NCBI RefSeq assembly: GCF_001953875.1
Contig: NZ_MQUR01000015.1
Coordinates: forward strand, 35,148-99,147
DNA length: 64,000 bases
Reading direction: 5' to 3'
Origin: Streptomyces amritsarensis
GTDB taxonomy: Bacteria; Actinomycetota; Actinomycetes; Streptomycetales; Streptomycetaceae
Below are positions 37,835 to 45,897 of this stretch, one piece after another (the first letter of the stretch is position 1; each line of letters begins with the position of its first letter). The notes under the pieces were generated by a model, which worked only from the letters and a program-made list of their open reading frames with translations, was not told the origin of the DNA and made no database searches. Position numbers and translations under genes: made by a program.

Positions 37835-38914
37835 GTGAGCGAGAACAGCCCGAAGCTGCGCGCCGAGCTGGACGGCATTCCGACATACAAGCCCGGCAAG
37901 CCGGCAGCCGCGGGCGGGCCCGTCGCGTACAAGCTGTCCTCGAACGAGAACCCGTACCCGCCGCTGCCGGGTGTGCTGGAGAGCGCCGTCACGGCGGCCG
38001 GGACCTTCAACCGCTACCCCGACATGGCCTGCACCGGTCTGGTGAACGAGATCGCCGAGCGGTTCGGCGTGCCGGTCGAGCACGTGGCCACCGGCACCGG
38101 CTCGGTGGGCGTGGCCCAGTCGCTGATCCAGTCCACCGCGGGTCCGGGCGACGAGGTCATGTACGCCTGGCGCTCCTTCGAGGCGTACCCGATCATCACG
38201 CAGATCTCGGGCGCGACCTCGGTGCAGGTCCCGCTGACCGAGGGCGACGTGCACGACCTGGACGCCATGGCCGCGGCGATCACCGAGCGGACCCGGCTGA
38301 TCTTCGTCTGCAACCCGAACAACCCCACCGGCACCGCCGTGCGCCGGGCCGAGCTGGAGCGGTTCCTGGACCAGGTGCCCTCGGACGTCCTGGTGGTCCT
38401 GGACGAGGCGTACCGCGAGTTCGTGCGCGACACGGACGTCCCGGACGGCATCGAGCTCTACCGCGACCGCCCCAACGTCGCCGTGCTGCGTACGTTCTCC
38501 AAGGCGTACGGTCTCGCCGGCCTGCGGGTCGGCTTCGCGGTCGCGCATGAGCGGGTGGCCGCGGCGCTGCGCAAGACGGCGGTTCCCTTCGGCGTCAGCC
38601 AGCTCGCGCAGGACGCGGCGGTTGCCTCACTGCGCGCCGAGGACGAGCTGATGGGCCGCGTCGGGGCGCTGGTGGGCGAGCGGGCGCGGGTCCACGAGAC
38701 GCTGCTGGCGCAGGGATGGACCGTGCCGGACACGCAGGCGAACTTCGTGTGGCTGCGGCTCGGCGAGCGGACCGTGGATTTCGCGGCCGCCTGCGAGAAG
38801 GCCGGTGTGGTGGTCCGGCCCTTCGCGGGTGAGGGCCTGCGGGTCACGATCGGTGAGCCCGAGGCGAACGACCTCTTCCTGCACACGGCGGGGGCGTTCT
38901 TCAAGGAGCTCTAG
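37835..38914 (+). CDS. hisC: Histidinol-phosphate aminotransferase-like protein
   Basis: A 359-residue fold type I aminotransferase. PLP-lysine lies in [16 protein letters not shown] (about 225-240), with CNPNNPTGT and LDEAYREFV as further signatures. It transaminates histidinol phosphate or aromatic keto acids; as a gene outside the his operon it may be the aromatic-preferring second copy (hisC2). GTG 37835 has GAGGAGG 7-8 nt upstream. Confidence 0.88.
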   Translation: MSENSPKLRAELDGIPTYKPGKPAAAGGPVAYKLSSNENPYPPLPGVLESAVTAAGTFNRYPDMACTGLVNEIAERFGVPVEHVATGTGSVGVAQSLIQSTAGPGDEVMYAWRSFEAYPIITQISGATSVQVPLTEGDVHDLDAMAAAITERTRLIFVCNPNNPTGTAVRRAELERFLDQVPSDVLVVLDEAYREFVRDTDVPDGIELYRDRPNVAVLRTFSKAYGLAGLRVGFAVAHERVAAALRKTAVPFGVSQLAQDAAVASLRAEDELMGRVGALVGERARVHETLLAQGWTVPDTQANFVWLRLGERTVDFAAACEKAGVVVRPFAGEGLRVTIGEPEANDLFLHTAGAFFKEL

Positions 38915-38956
38915 GCTCCACGGCCGCTACGTTGCGAGGCCTCCGGGTTCCGCAGG

Positions 38957-39036
38957 GCGAACGCGAACGCGAACCTGCGAACGGGAAGGCGAACGCGAGA
39001 ACGCGAACGCGAACCCGGGAACGCGGACGCGGACGG
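38957..39036. repeat. Hexanucleotide GCGAAC repeat tract
   Basis: GCGAAC occurs three times in tandem at 38957-38974, then in degenerate copies (GCGAAC, GCGAGA, GCGGAC) to 39036, just after hisC. It is probably noncoding: translations are Arg-rich low complexity in several frames. Confidence 0.75.
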
Positions 39037-39060
39037 CGCCGGACACGGAGGGCGCCGGAC

Positions 39061-39093
39061 GCCGACGCGGCACGGGCGCCGACGCGGCACGGG
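39061..39093. repeat. 16-nt tandem direct repeat
   Basis: GCCGACGCGGCACGGG occurs at 39061-39076 and again, one base later, at 39078-39093, directly after the GCGAAC tract. Confidence 0.8.
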
Positions 39094-39152
39094 GCACCGG
39101 GGGCCTCCGTCCTGTCGGCCGGACCGCCGCGCGGACGGGTGGGGCGGCAGCC

Positions 39153-39521
39153 TCAGGCCAGTTCCACGCGGACGGGATCGCCGTCGCGGACGGTGGACAG
39201 CAGGCGGGGGTCGCCGTCGAACGAGCCGAGCACGTTGCACGGGCTCGCGAGGCGGCTCTCGCCTCCGCGCGAGATCGGCGTCGGGCCGTAGGGCAGCGCG
39301 AGGGCGTCGCCCTCGGTCCAGAACGCGACCGTGCCGGGCTCGACCACCTGTCGGGCGTCGTCCTCCAGGGCCACGCAGACGCCGGTGTCGAAGTAGACCT
39401 CCTCGCCCCATGTGTTCGCGGAGGCGGAGATCGGAAGGGCCTCGGCCAGCGCCTTGCTGGTCGGGGTCTCGTCGAGGGTTGCGGTGAGCTGGCCCGCAGG
39501 CCAGGAGATTCGAATCTGCAT
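39153..39521 (-). CDS. Cyclophilin-like fold protein
   Basis: A 122-residue protein resembling the small cyclophilin-like family (formerly DUF369), with WGEEVYFDTGV, GTVAFWTEGDALALPYGPTPIS and a C-terminal NVLGSFDGD segment. Function unknown. ATG 39521 has a TTGAAT hexamer 7 nt upstream, fitting a leaderless message. That hexamer is inside a palindrome (39529-39547), so the promoter is probably repressed by a dedicated factor. ATG 39530 is the alternative start. Confidence 0.75.
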   Translation of the reverse strand: MQIRISWPAGQLTATLDETPTSKALAEALPISASANTWGEEVYFDTGVCVALEDDARQVVEPGTVAFWTEGDALALPYGPTPISRGGESRLASPCNVLGSFDGDPRLLSTVRDGDPVRVELA

Positions 39522-39528
39522 GAGCCGC

Positions 39529-39547
39529 ATTCAACAATCTGTTGAAT
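39529..39547. promoter_or_regulatory. Palindromic operator over the cyclophilin-like gene promoter
   Basis: ATTCAACA-ATC-TGTTGAAT, perfect 8-bp arms. It covers the putative -10 (TTGAAT on the minus strand). The protein that binds it is unknown. Confidence 0.6.
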
Positions 39548-39596
39548 TGATTGGCTAGAGGGGTACCCCGGGTGAAGGCGACCGAAAGCCGTGCGC

Positions 39597-39602
39597 CATA
39601 AT
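39597..39602 (+). promoter_or_regulatory. Putative -10 element of the cydA promoter
   Basis: CATAAT, 10 bp before the Rex palindrome, so that a bound Rex would cover the start site region. The -35 is not clear (TGAAGG at 39573 with an 18-nt spacer). Confidence 0.5.
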
Positions 39603-39611
39603 GCTTGTGAA

Positions 39612-39627
39612 TGTGAACGCGTTCACA
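39612..39627. promoter_or_regulatory. Rex operator (ROP)
   Basis: TGTGAACGCGTTCACA is a perfect 16-bp palindrome matching the Rex consensus TGTGAACNNNTTCACA. Rex is the NADH/NAD-responsive repressor known to control cyd genes in S. coelicolor. It lies 84 bp before the cydA GTG. Confidence 0.9.
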
Positions 39628-39710
39628 AGCGTGTCTGCTTCCTCCCGGATTGGGCGGGCTCGGAAGGCAGGCCTCCCCTGTGATCACGGCGACACGAAGG
39701 AGACGAGGAC

Positions 39711-41216
39711 GTGGACCTGGCTCTGGCGCCAGAAACCCTGGCGCGATGGCAGTTCGGCATCACCACCGTCTATCACTTCCTCTTCGTGCCCTTGACGATC
39801 TCGCTGGCCGCGCTCACGGCAGGCCTGCAGACCGCTTGGGTGCGCACCGAGAAGGAGAAGTACCTCAGAGCCACCAAGTTCTGGGGAAAGCTCTTCTTGA
39901 TCAATATCGCGATGGGTGTCGTCACCGGCATCGTCCAGGAGTTCCAGTTCGGCATGAACTGGTCCGACTACTCGCGGTTCGTGGGTGACATCTTCGGAGC
40001 CCCCCTCGCCTTCGAGGCGCTGATCGCGTTCTTCTTCGAGTCCACCTTCATCGGGTTGTGGATCTTCGGCTGGGACAAGCTGCCCAAGAAGATCCACCTG
40101 GCCTGCATCTGGATGGTGTCCATCGGCACCGTCCTGTCCGCCTACTTCATCCTGGCGGCCAATTCCTGGATGCAGCACCCGGTCGGATACCGGATCAACG
40201 AGGAGCGGGGCCGGGCCGAGCTCACCGACTTCTGGCTGGTGCTCACCCAGAACACCGCGCTCACCCAGTTCTTCCACACGATCACGGCCGCTTTCCTCGT
40301 CGGCGGTGCGTTCATGGCCGGCATCTCCGCCTACCACCTGGCACGCAAGAAGCACGTCCCGGTGATGCGCAGCTCGCTGCGCCTGGGCCTCGTCGTCCTG
40401 ATCATCGCCGGCCTGGGCACCGCGATCAGCGGCGACCTGCTGGGCAAGGTCATGTTCAAGCAGCAGCCCATGAAGATGGCCGCTGCCGAGGCCCTCTGGG
40501 ACGGCGAGGCGCCCGCCCCCTTCTCCGTCTTCGCCTACGGAGACGTCGAGAAGGGCCACAACAAGGTGGCCATAGAGATCCCGGGTCTGCTCTCCTTCCT
40601 GGCCAACGACGACTTCACCTCCTTCGTCCCGGGCATCAACGACGTCAACAAGGCCGAGCAGGAGAAGTTTGGGCCGGGCGACTACCGGCCCAACATCCCC
40701 GTCGCCTACTGGGGCTTCCGCTGGATGATCGGCTTCGGCATGGCCTCGCTCGGTGTGGGCGTGCTGGGGCTCTGGCTGACCCGCAAGAAGTTCCTGCTGC
40801 CGCCGGGGCTGCGCACCGGGGAGGACGAGGTCCCGAACCTGGTGCTCTTCAAGAAGGCGCTGAGCCCCAGGATCGGCAACCTCTACTGGATCGTCGCCCT
40901 CTGGACCACGGGCTTCCCGCTCATCGCGAGCTCCTGGGGCTGGATCTTCACCGAGATGGGCCGCCAGCCGTGGGTGGTCTACGGGGTCCTGCGCACCCGC
41001 GACGCGGTCTCGCCGCACGTCTCCCAGGCCGAGGTGCTCACCTCGATGATCGGCTTCACCCTGCTCTACGCCGTGCTCGCCGTGATCGAGGTCAGGCTCC
41101 TGGTCAAGTACGTCAAGCTCGGCCCGCCGGAGCTCACCGAGGCCGACCTCAACCCGCCCACCAAGATCGGCGGGGACGACAAGAACCCCGACCGGCCGAT
41201 GGCCTTCTCGTACTGA
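39711..41216 (+). CDS. cydA: Cytochrome bd ubiquinol oxidase subunit I
   Basis: A 501-residue membrane protein of about nine helices carrying the haems. A haem-ligand His lies in the first helix (H22 in TTVYHFLFVPLTI), and PVAYWGFRWMIGFGM and GWIFTEMGRQPWVVYG are conserved. It oxidises menaquinol with high oxygen affinity. GTG 39711 follows GAAGGAGACGAGG. First gene of cydA-cydB-cydCD, under an exact Rex operator. Confidence 0.96.
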   Translation: MDLALAPETLARWQFGITTVYHFLFVPLTISLAALTAGLQTAWVRTEKEKYLRATKFWGKLFLINIAMGVVTGIVQEFQFGMNWSDYSRFVGDIFGAPLAFEALIAFFFESTFIGLWIFGWDKLPKKIHLACIWMVSIGTVLSAYFILAANSWMQHPVGYRINEERGRAELTDFWLVLTQNTALTQFFHTITAAFLVGGAFMAGISAYHLARKKHVPVMRSSLRLGLVVLIIAGLGTAISGDLLGKVMFKQQPMKMAAAEALWDGEAPAPFSVFAYGDVEKGHNKVAIEIPGLLSFLANDDFTSFVPGINDVNKAEQEKFGPGDYRPNIPVAYWGFRWMIGFGMASLGVGVLGLWLTRKKFLLPPGLRTGEDEVPNLVLFKKALSPRIGNLYWIVALWTTGFPLIASSWGWIFTEMGRQPWVVYGVLRTRDAVSPHVSQAEVLTSMIGFTLLYAVLAVIEVRLLVKYVKLGPPELTEADLNPPTKIGGDDKNPDRPMAFSY

Positions 41217-41234
41217 GGCTGAGGAGAACGCACC

Positions 41235-42236
41235 ATGGAGCTCCACGACGTCTGGTTCGCGCTGATCGCCGTCCTGTGGATCGGCTACTTCTTCCTGGAG
41301 GGCTTCGACTTCGGCATCGGCGTGCTGACCAAGCTGCTCGCCCGCGACCGTACGGAGAAGCGGGTCCTGATCAACACCATCGGGCCCGTATGGGACGGCA
41401 ACGAGGTCTGGCTGCTCACGGCGGGCGGTGCGACCTTCGCCGCCTTCCCCGACTGGTACGCCACCCTCTTCTCCGGCTTCTACCTGCCGCTGCTGCTCAT
41501 CCTGGTCTGCCTGATCATCCGGGGTGTGGCCTTCGAGTACCGGCACAAGCGCCCGGAGGAGAGCTGGCAGGCCAACTGGGAACACGCGATCTTCTGGACC
41601 TCGCTGATCCCCGCCTTCCTGTGGGGTGTGGCCTTCGCCAACATCGTGCGCGGAGTGAAGATCGACCAGGACAAGGAGTACGTCGGCACCTTCCTCGACC
41701 TGCTCAACGTCTACTCGCTGCTCGGCGGGCTGGTCACTCTCACGCTGTTCACCTTCCACGGCGCGGTCTTCGCCTCGCTCAAGACCGTCGGCGACATCCG
41801 CGACCGGGCGCGCAGGACGGCGACGACGCTGGGTCTCGTCACCGCCGTCCTGGCGCTGGTCTTCCTCATCTGGACGCAGGTCTCGCACGGCGACGGCAAG
41901 AGCCTGATCGCGATGGCCGTCGCGGTGACGGCCCTGCTCGGCGCGCTCGGCTTCAACCTGGCGGGCCGCGAGGGCTGGTCGTTCGCCCTGTCCGGGATCA
42001 CCATCGCGGCGGCCGTCGCGATGCTCTTCCTGACGCTCTTCCCGAACGTGATGCCCTCCTCGCTCGACCCGGCTTGGAGCCTCACGGTCACCAACGCCTC
42101 GTCCAGCCCGTACACGCTGAAGATCATGACCTGGTGTGCCGCTGTGGCCACCCCGCTCGTGCTGCTCTACCAGGGGTGGACGTACTGGGTGTTCCGCAAG
42201 CGGATCGGGACGCAGCACATCGTCGACGCGCACTGA
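41235..42236 (+). CDS. cydB: Cytochrome bd ubiquinol oxidase subunit II
   Basis: A 333-residue membrane partner of CydA, starting MELHDVWFALIAVLWIGYFFLEGFDFGIG, the CydB signature, with GPVWDGNEVWLL and the family C terminus. It lies 18 nt after cydA with a GAGGAG ribosome-binding site. Confidence 0.96.
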   Translation: MELHDVWFALIAVLWIGYFFLEGFDFGIGVLTKLLARDRTEKRVLINTIGPVWDGNEVWLLTAGGATFAAFPDWYATLFSGFYLPLLLILVCLIIRGVAFEYRHKRPEESWQANWEHAIFWTSLIPAFLWGVAFANIVRGVKIDQDKEYVGTFLDLLNVYSLLGGLVTLTLFTFHGAVFASLKTVGDIRDRARRTATTLGLVTAVLALVFLIWTQVSHGDGKSLIAMAVAVTALLGALGFNLAGREGWSFALSGITIAAAVAMLFLTLFPNVMPSSLDPAWSLTVTNASSSPYTLKIMTWCAAVATPLVLLYQGWTYWVFRKRIGTQHIVDAH

Positions 42237-42311
42237 CTCCCGTGTTCGCGGACGTGCCCGCGCCCCCGCGCCACCTGCCCCGCCGGCCCGGCCGGCCCTC
42301 CCCCGGAGGAT

Positions 42312-42325
42312 GTTTCACGTGAAAC
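42312..42325. other. parS: parS site 8, containing the cydCD start codon
   Basis: Exact GTTTCACGTGAAAC. The GTG at 42319-42321, in its centre, is the best start codon of cydCD. Confidence 0.93.
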
Positions 42326-45300
42326 CGATCGACCCGCGCCTGCTCCGGTACGCCCGGTCCACCCGCCTCTTCCTGGGGGCGGTGGTGGCCCTGGGGCTTG
42401 CCGGGGCGGGGCTGGTGGTCGGCCAGGCGATGCTCGTCGCCGAGATCGTGGTCGGCGCCTTCGAGCAGGGCCTCGACGCTGCGGCGCTCCGTACGCCGCT
42501 GTTGCTTCTCGCGGCGGTCGCCCTCGGCCGCGCCCTGGTCGCGTGGCTGACGGAGCTGGCCGCGCACCGCGCCAGTGCGGCGGTCAAGTCGCAACTGCGG
42601 GGCCGCCTGCTGGACCGGGCCGCGGAGCTCGGGCCCGGGCGTGCGGGCGGTCAGTGCACCGGATCGCTGGTGTCGCTGGCCACCCGCGGCGTGGACGCGC
42701 TCGACGACTACTTCTCCCGCTACCTGCCCCAGTTGGGGCTCGCCGTCGTGGTGCCGGTGGCGGTACTCGCCCGCATCGTCACCGAGGACTGGGTGTCGGC
42801 GGCCATCATCGTGGTCACCCTCCCCCTCATCCCGGTCTTCATGGTCCTCATCGGCATGGCCACCCAGTCCCGGATGGACCGCCAGTGGCGGCTGCTGTCG
42901 CGGCTGTCTGGGCACTTCCTCGACGTGGTGGCCGGTCTTCCCACGCTGAAGGTCTTCGGCCGGGCCAAGGCGCAGGCCGAGTCGATCCGCAAGATCACCG
43001 ACGACTACCGCCGGGCGACGATGCGGACGCTGCGGATCGCCTTCCTCTCGTCCTTCGCGTTGGAACTGCTGGCGACCCTGTCGGTCGCGCTGGTGGCCGT
43101 GACCATCGGCATGCGCCTCGTCCACGGCGAACTCGACCTCTACACCGGCCTGGTCATCCTGATCCTGGCGCCCGAGGCCTACCTGCCGCTGCGGCAGGTG
43201 GGCGCGCAGTACCACGCGGCCGCAGAGGGGCTGGCAGCCGCCGAGGAGATCTTCGAGGTCCTGGAGAGCCCCGCCGCCGGCCCGGCCGGTACGGCGGAGC
43301 TGCCCGGCGGTGCTCCCCTGCGAATCGAGATCGACGGGGTCGCCGTCCGCTACGAGGGCCGGGACGAGGACTCGCCCCGCCCCGTCTCGCTGACCGTCGG
43401 ACCGGGGGAGTGCGTGGCCCTCACCGGCCCGAGCGGGGCCGGCAAGTCCACGCTGCTCCAGGTGCTGCTGGGGTTCGTGCGGCCGACCGCCGGGCGGGTG
43501 CGGATCGCGGGCGTGGACCTGGCCGAGCTGTCGCCGGAGCAGTGGCGGGAGCGGATCGCGTGGGTGCCGCAGCGGCCGCACCTGTTCGCCGGAACCGTCG
43601 CCGAGAACGTACGGCTGGCCCGGCCCGGGGCCCGGGACAGTGAGGTGGCCGCCGCTTTGGAGGACGCCGGCGCCTGGGAGTTCGTCTCCGCGCTGCCGCG
43701 CGGGGCCGAGACCCTGCTGGGCGAGGGCGGCGTGGGCCTGTCCGCCGGGCAGCGGCAGCGGCTGGCGCTGGCGCGGGCCTTCCTGGCCGACCGGCCGGTG
43801 CTGCTGCTGGACGAGCCGACGGCGGCGCTGGACGGCGAGACCGAGGCCGGGATCGTGGACGCCGTCCGGCGTCTCTCCGCGGGACGGACGGTCCTGCTGG
43901 TCGTGCACCGGCCGGCCCTGCTCGCCGTCGCGGACCGGGTGGTCCGTATGGCGGCCGGCCCCGTACCCGACGGGCCCGACACCCTCCCCCGCACCGCGGT
44001 GCCCACGGCGGCCGAGGAGCCGGCCGCCGGTGACCTCGGCCCCGACGCCGGGGAGTGGATCCTCGGCGCCGCTCCCGAGCGGGTGCGGATCGGCGGGACC
44101 TCGGCGGACGCGGGCGGAGCCGATCCGCTGCGCCGGGTGCGGGCGGTGGCCAGGGCATGGCAGGGACGGTTCAGGCTGGGGCTGCTGCTCGGATCACTGG
44201 CTGTCGGCTGCAGCGTCGGACTGATGGCCGTGTCGGGTTGGCTGATCTCAAGGGCTTCCGAACAACCGCCCGTCCTCTATCTGATGGTGGCCGTCACCGC
44301 GACCCGGGCCTTCGGAATGGGCCGTGCCGTCTTCCGGTACGCCGAACGGCTCGTCTCGCACGACGCCGTCCTGCGGATGCTCGCCGACCTCAGGGTGTCC
44401 GTGTACCGGCGGCTGGAGCGCATCGCACCCGCCGGGCTGCGTGAACACCGCCGAGGGGACCTGCTGGCCCGGCTGGTCGCCGACGCCGACGCCCTGCAGG
44501 ACTACTGGCTGCGCTGGCTGCTGCCCGTCGGCACCGCGGTCCTCGTCGGAACGGGCTCCGTCGCCTTCACCACATGGCTGCTGCCCGAGGCCGGAGCCGT
44601 GCTCGCCGCCGGCCTCCTCGCCGCTGGCATCGGGGTGCCCCTGGTCAGCGGCGCCTGCGCCCGCCGTGCGGAGCGCAGGCTCGCGCCCGCGCGGGGCGAG
44701 CTCGCCACCCGGGTGGCCGACCTCCTGACCGGCACCGCGGAGCTGACTGTGGCCGGGGCGCTGGCGGACCGCAAGGACCGGGCCCGGGAGAGCGACGGCG
44801 TGCTGACCCGCATCGCCGCGCGGGGCGCCGCCGCGGGCGGGCTGGGCGGTGGGCTGTCCGCCCTCGTCTGCGGACTCACGGTTGTGGCCGCCGCGGCCGT
44901 CGCCGCGAACGCGGTCCACGACGGCCGGCTGTCCGGGGTCGCCATGGCCGTCGCGGTCCTGACGCCCCTCGCCGCGTTCGAGGCGGTGACCGGACTCCCC
45001 CTCGCCGTCCAGTACCGCCAGCGGGTGCGCCGTAGCGCCGAGCGGGTCTACGAGGTCATCGACGCGCCCGTTCCCCTTGCGGAGCCGGAGCAGCCCGCCG
45101 AGGCCCTCGCCTCGCCCTTCCCCCTCAGGCTGACAGGGCTCTCCGCCCGCCATCCGGGCCAGGAACACGACGCGCTGCGCGGGGTGGACCTCACCCTGGA
45201 GGCCGGGCGCCGCATCGCGGTCGTCGGCCCCTCGGGCTCCGGCAAGACCACGCTGGCACAGGTCATGCTGCGGTTCCTGGACCCGGCCGAAGGCTTCTAC

Positions 45301-45873
45301 ACCCTGGGAGGCGCCGACGCGCGCACGCTCGACAGCGACGCCGTACGGGCGCTCGTGGGGCTGTGCGCCCAGGACGCGCACCTCTTCGACAGCTCGGTCC
45401 GGGAAAACCTCCGGCTGGCCAGGACCGGGGCGAGCGAGGAACAGCTGAGGGACGCTCTGGCTGCGGCCCGGCTGCTGGAATGGGCGGACGGCCTCCCCGA
45501 CGGGCTGGACACGCTGGTCGGCGAACACGGCGAGCGGATCTCGGGCGGCCAGCGCCAGCGCCTCGCCCTGGCCCGGGCACTGCTGGCGGACTTCCCCGTA
45601 CTGGTCCTGGACGAGCCGGCCGAGCATCTGGACCTGGCCACGGCGGACGCCCTGACCGCGGACCTGCTGGCCGCCACGGAGGGCCGCACCACCGTGCTGA
45701 TCACGCACCGGCTGGCCGGCCTGGACGCGGTCGACGAGGTGCTCGTGCTGGACCGCGGCGAGGTCGTGCAGCGCGGCGGGTACGCGGAGCTGGCCGCGGT
45801 CGAGGGGCCGCTGCGCCGAATGCTGGAGCGGGAACGGGCGACGGACGGGACTCTGGCCGACTTTCCCCGCTAA
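42319..45873 (+). CDS. cydCD: CydDC-type ABC exporter, fused CydD-CydC
   Basis: An 1184-residue fusion of both halves of the thiol exporter needed to assemble cytochrome bd. Each half has six transmembrane helices and an ATPase: first Walker A GPSGAGKST (about 370) with LSAGQRQR and DEPTAALDG; second Walker A GPSGSGKTT (about 969) with ISGGQRQR and DEPAEHLD. GTG 42319 has GGAGG 9 nt upstream, whereas ATG 42310 directly abuts that GGAGG and is unlikely. The start codon is inside parS site 8. It begins 82 nt after cydB. Confidence 0.94.
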   Translation: MKPIDPRLLRYARSTRLFLGAVVALGLAGAGLVVGQAMLVAEIVVGAFEQGLDAAALRTPLLLLAAVALGRALVAWLTELAAHRASAAVKSQLRGRLLDRAAELGPGRAGGQCTGSLVSLATRGVDALDDYFSRYLPQLGLAVVVPVAVLARIVTEDWVSAAIIVVTLPLIPVFMVLIGMATQSRMDRQWRLLSRLSGHFLDVVAGLPTLKVFGRAKAQAESIRKITDDYRRATMRTLRIAFLSSFALELLATLSVALVAVTIGMRLVHGELDLYTGLVILILAPEAYLPLRQVGAQYHAAAEGLAAAEEIFEVLESPAAGPAGTAELPGGAPLRIEIDGVAVRYEGRDEDSPRPVSLTVGPGECVALTGPSGAGKSTLLQVLLGFVRPTAGRVRIAGVDLAELSPEQWRERIAWVPQRPHLFAGTVAENVRLARPGARDSEVAAALEDAGAWEFVSALPRGAETLLGEGGVGLSAGQRQRLALARAFLADRPVLLLDEPTAALDGETEAGIVDAVRRLSAGRTVLLVVHRPALLAVADRVVRMAAGPVPDGPDTLPRTAVPTAAEEPAAGDLGPDAGEWILGAAPERVRIGGTSADAGGADPLRRVRAVARAWQGRFRLGLLLGSLAVGCSVGLMAVSGWLISRASEQPPVLYLMVAVTATRAFGMGRAVFRYAERLVSHDAVLRMLADLRVSVYRRLERIAPAGLREHRRGDLLARLVADADALQDYWLRWLLPVGTAVLVGTGSVAFTTWLLPEAGAVLAAGLLAAGIGVPLVSGACARRAERRLAPARGELATRVADLLTGTAELTVAGALADRKDRARESDGVLTRIAARGAAAGGLGGGLSALVCGLTVVAAAAVAANAVHDGRLSGVAMAVAVLTPLAAFEAVTGLPLAVQYRQRVRRSAERVYEVIDAPVPLAEPEQPAEALASPFPLRLTGLSARHPGQEHDALRGVDLTLEAGRRIAVVGPSGSGKTTLAQVMLRFLDPAEGFYTLGGADARTLDSDAVRALVGLCAQDAHLFDSSVRENLRLARTGASEEQLRDALAAARLLEWADGLPDGLDTLVGEHGERISGGQRQRLALARALLADFPVLVLDEPAEHLDLATADALTADLLAATEGRTTVLITHRLAGLDAVDEVLVLDRGEVVQRGGYAELAAVEGPLRRMLERERATDGTLADFPR

Positions 45874-45897
45874 TGGGGACTAACTACTCTCAAGGGC

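Noticed and set aside
38932..39291. Arg-rich open frame over the GCGAAC repeat
   Set aside because: Low complexity, no ribosome-binding site, and it overlaps the supported cyclophilin-like gene.
42310..42318. ATG 42310 as cydCD start (MFHVKP)
   Set aside because: It directly abuts GGAGG, leaving no spacing; GTG 42319 has the right 9-nt gap.
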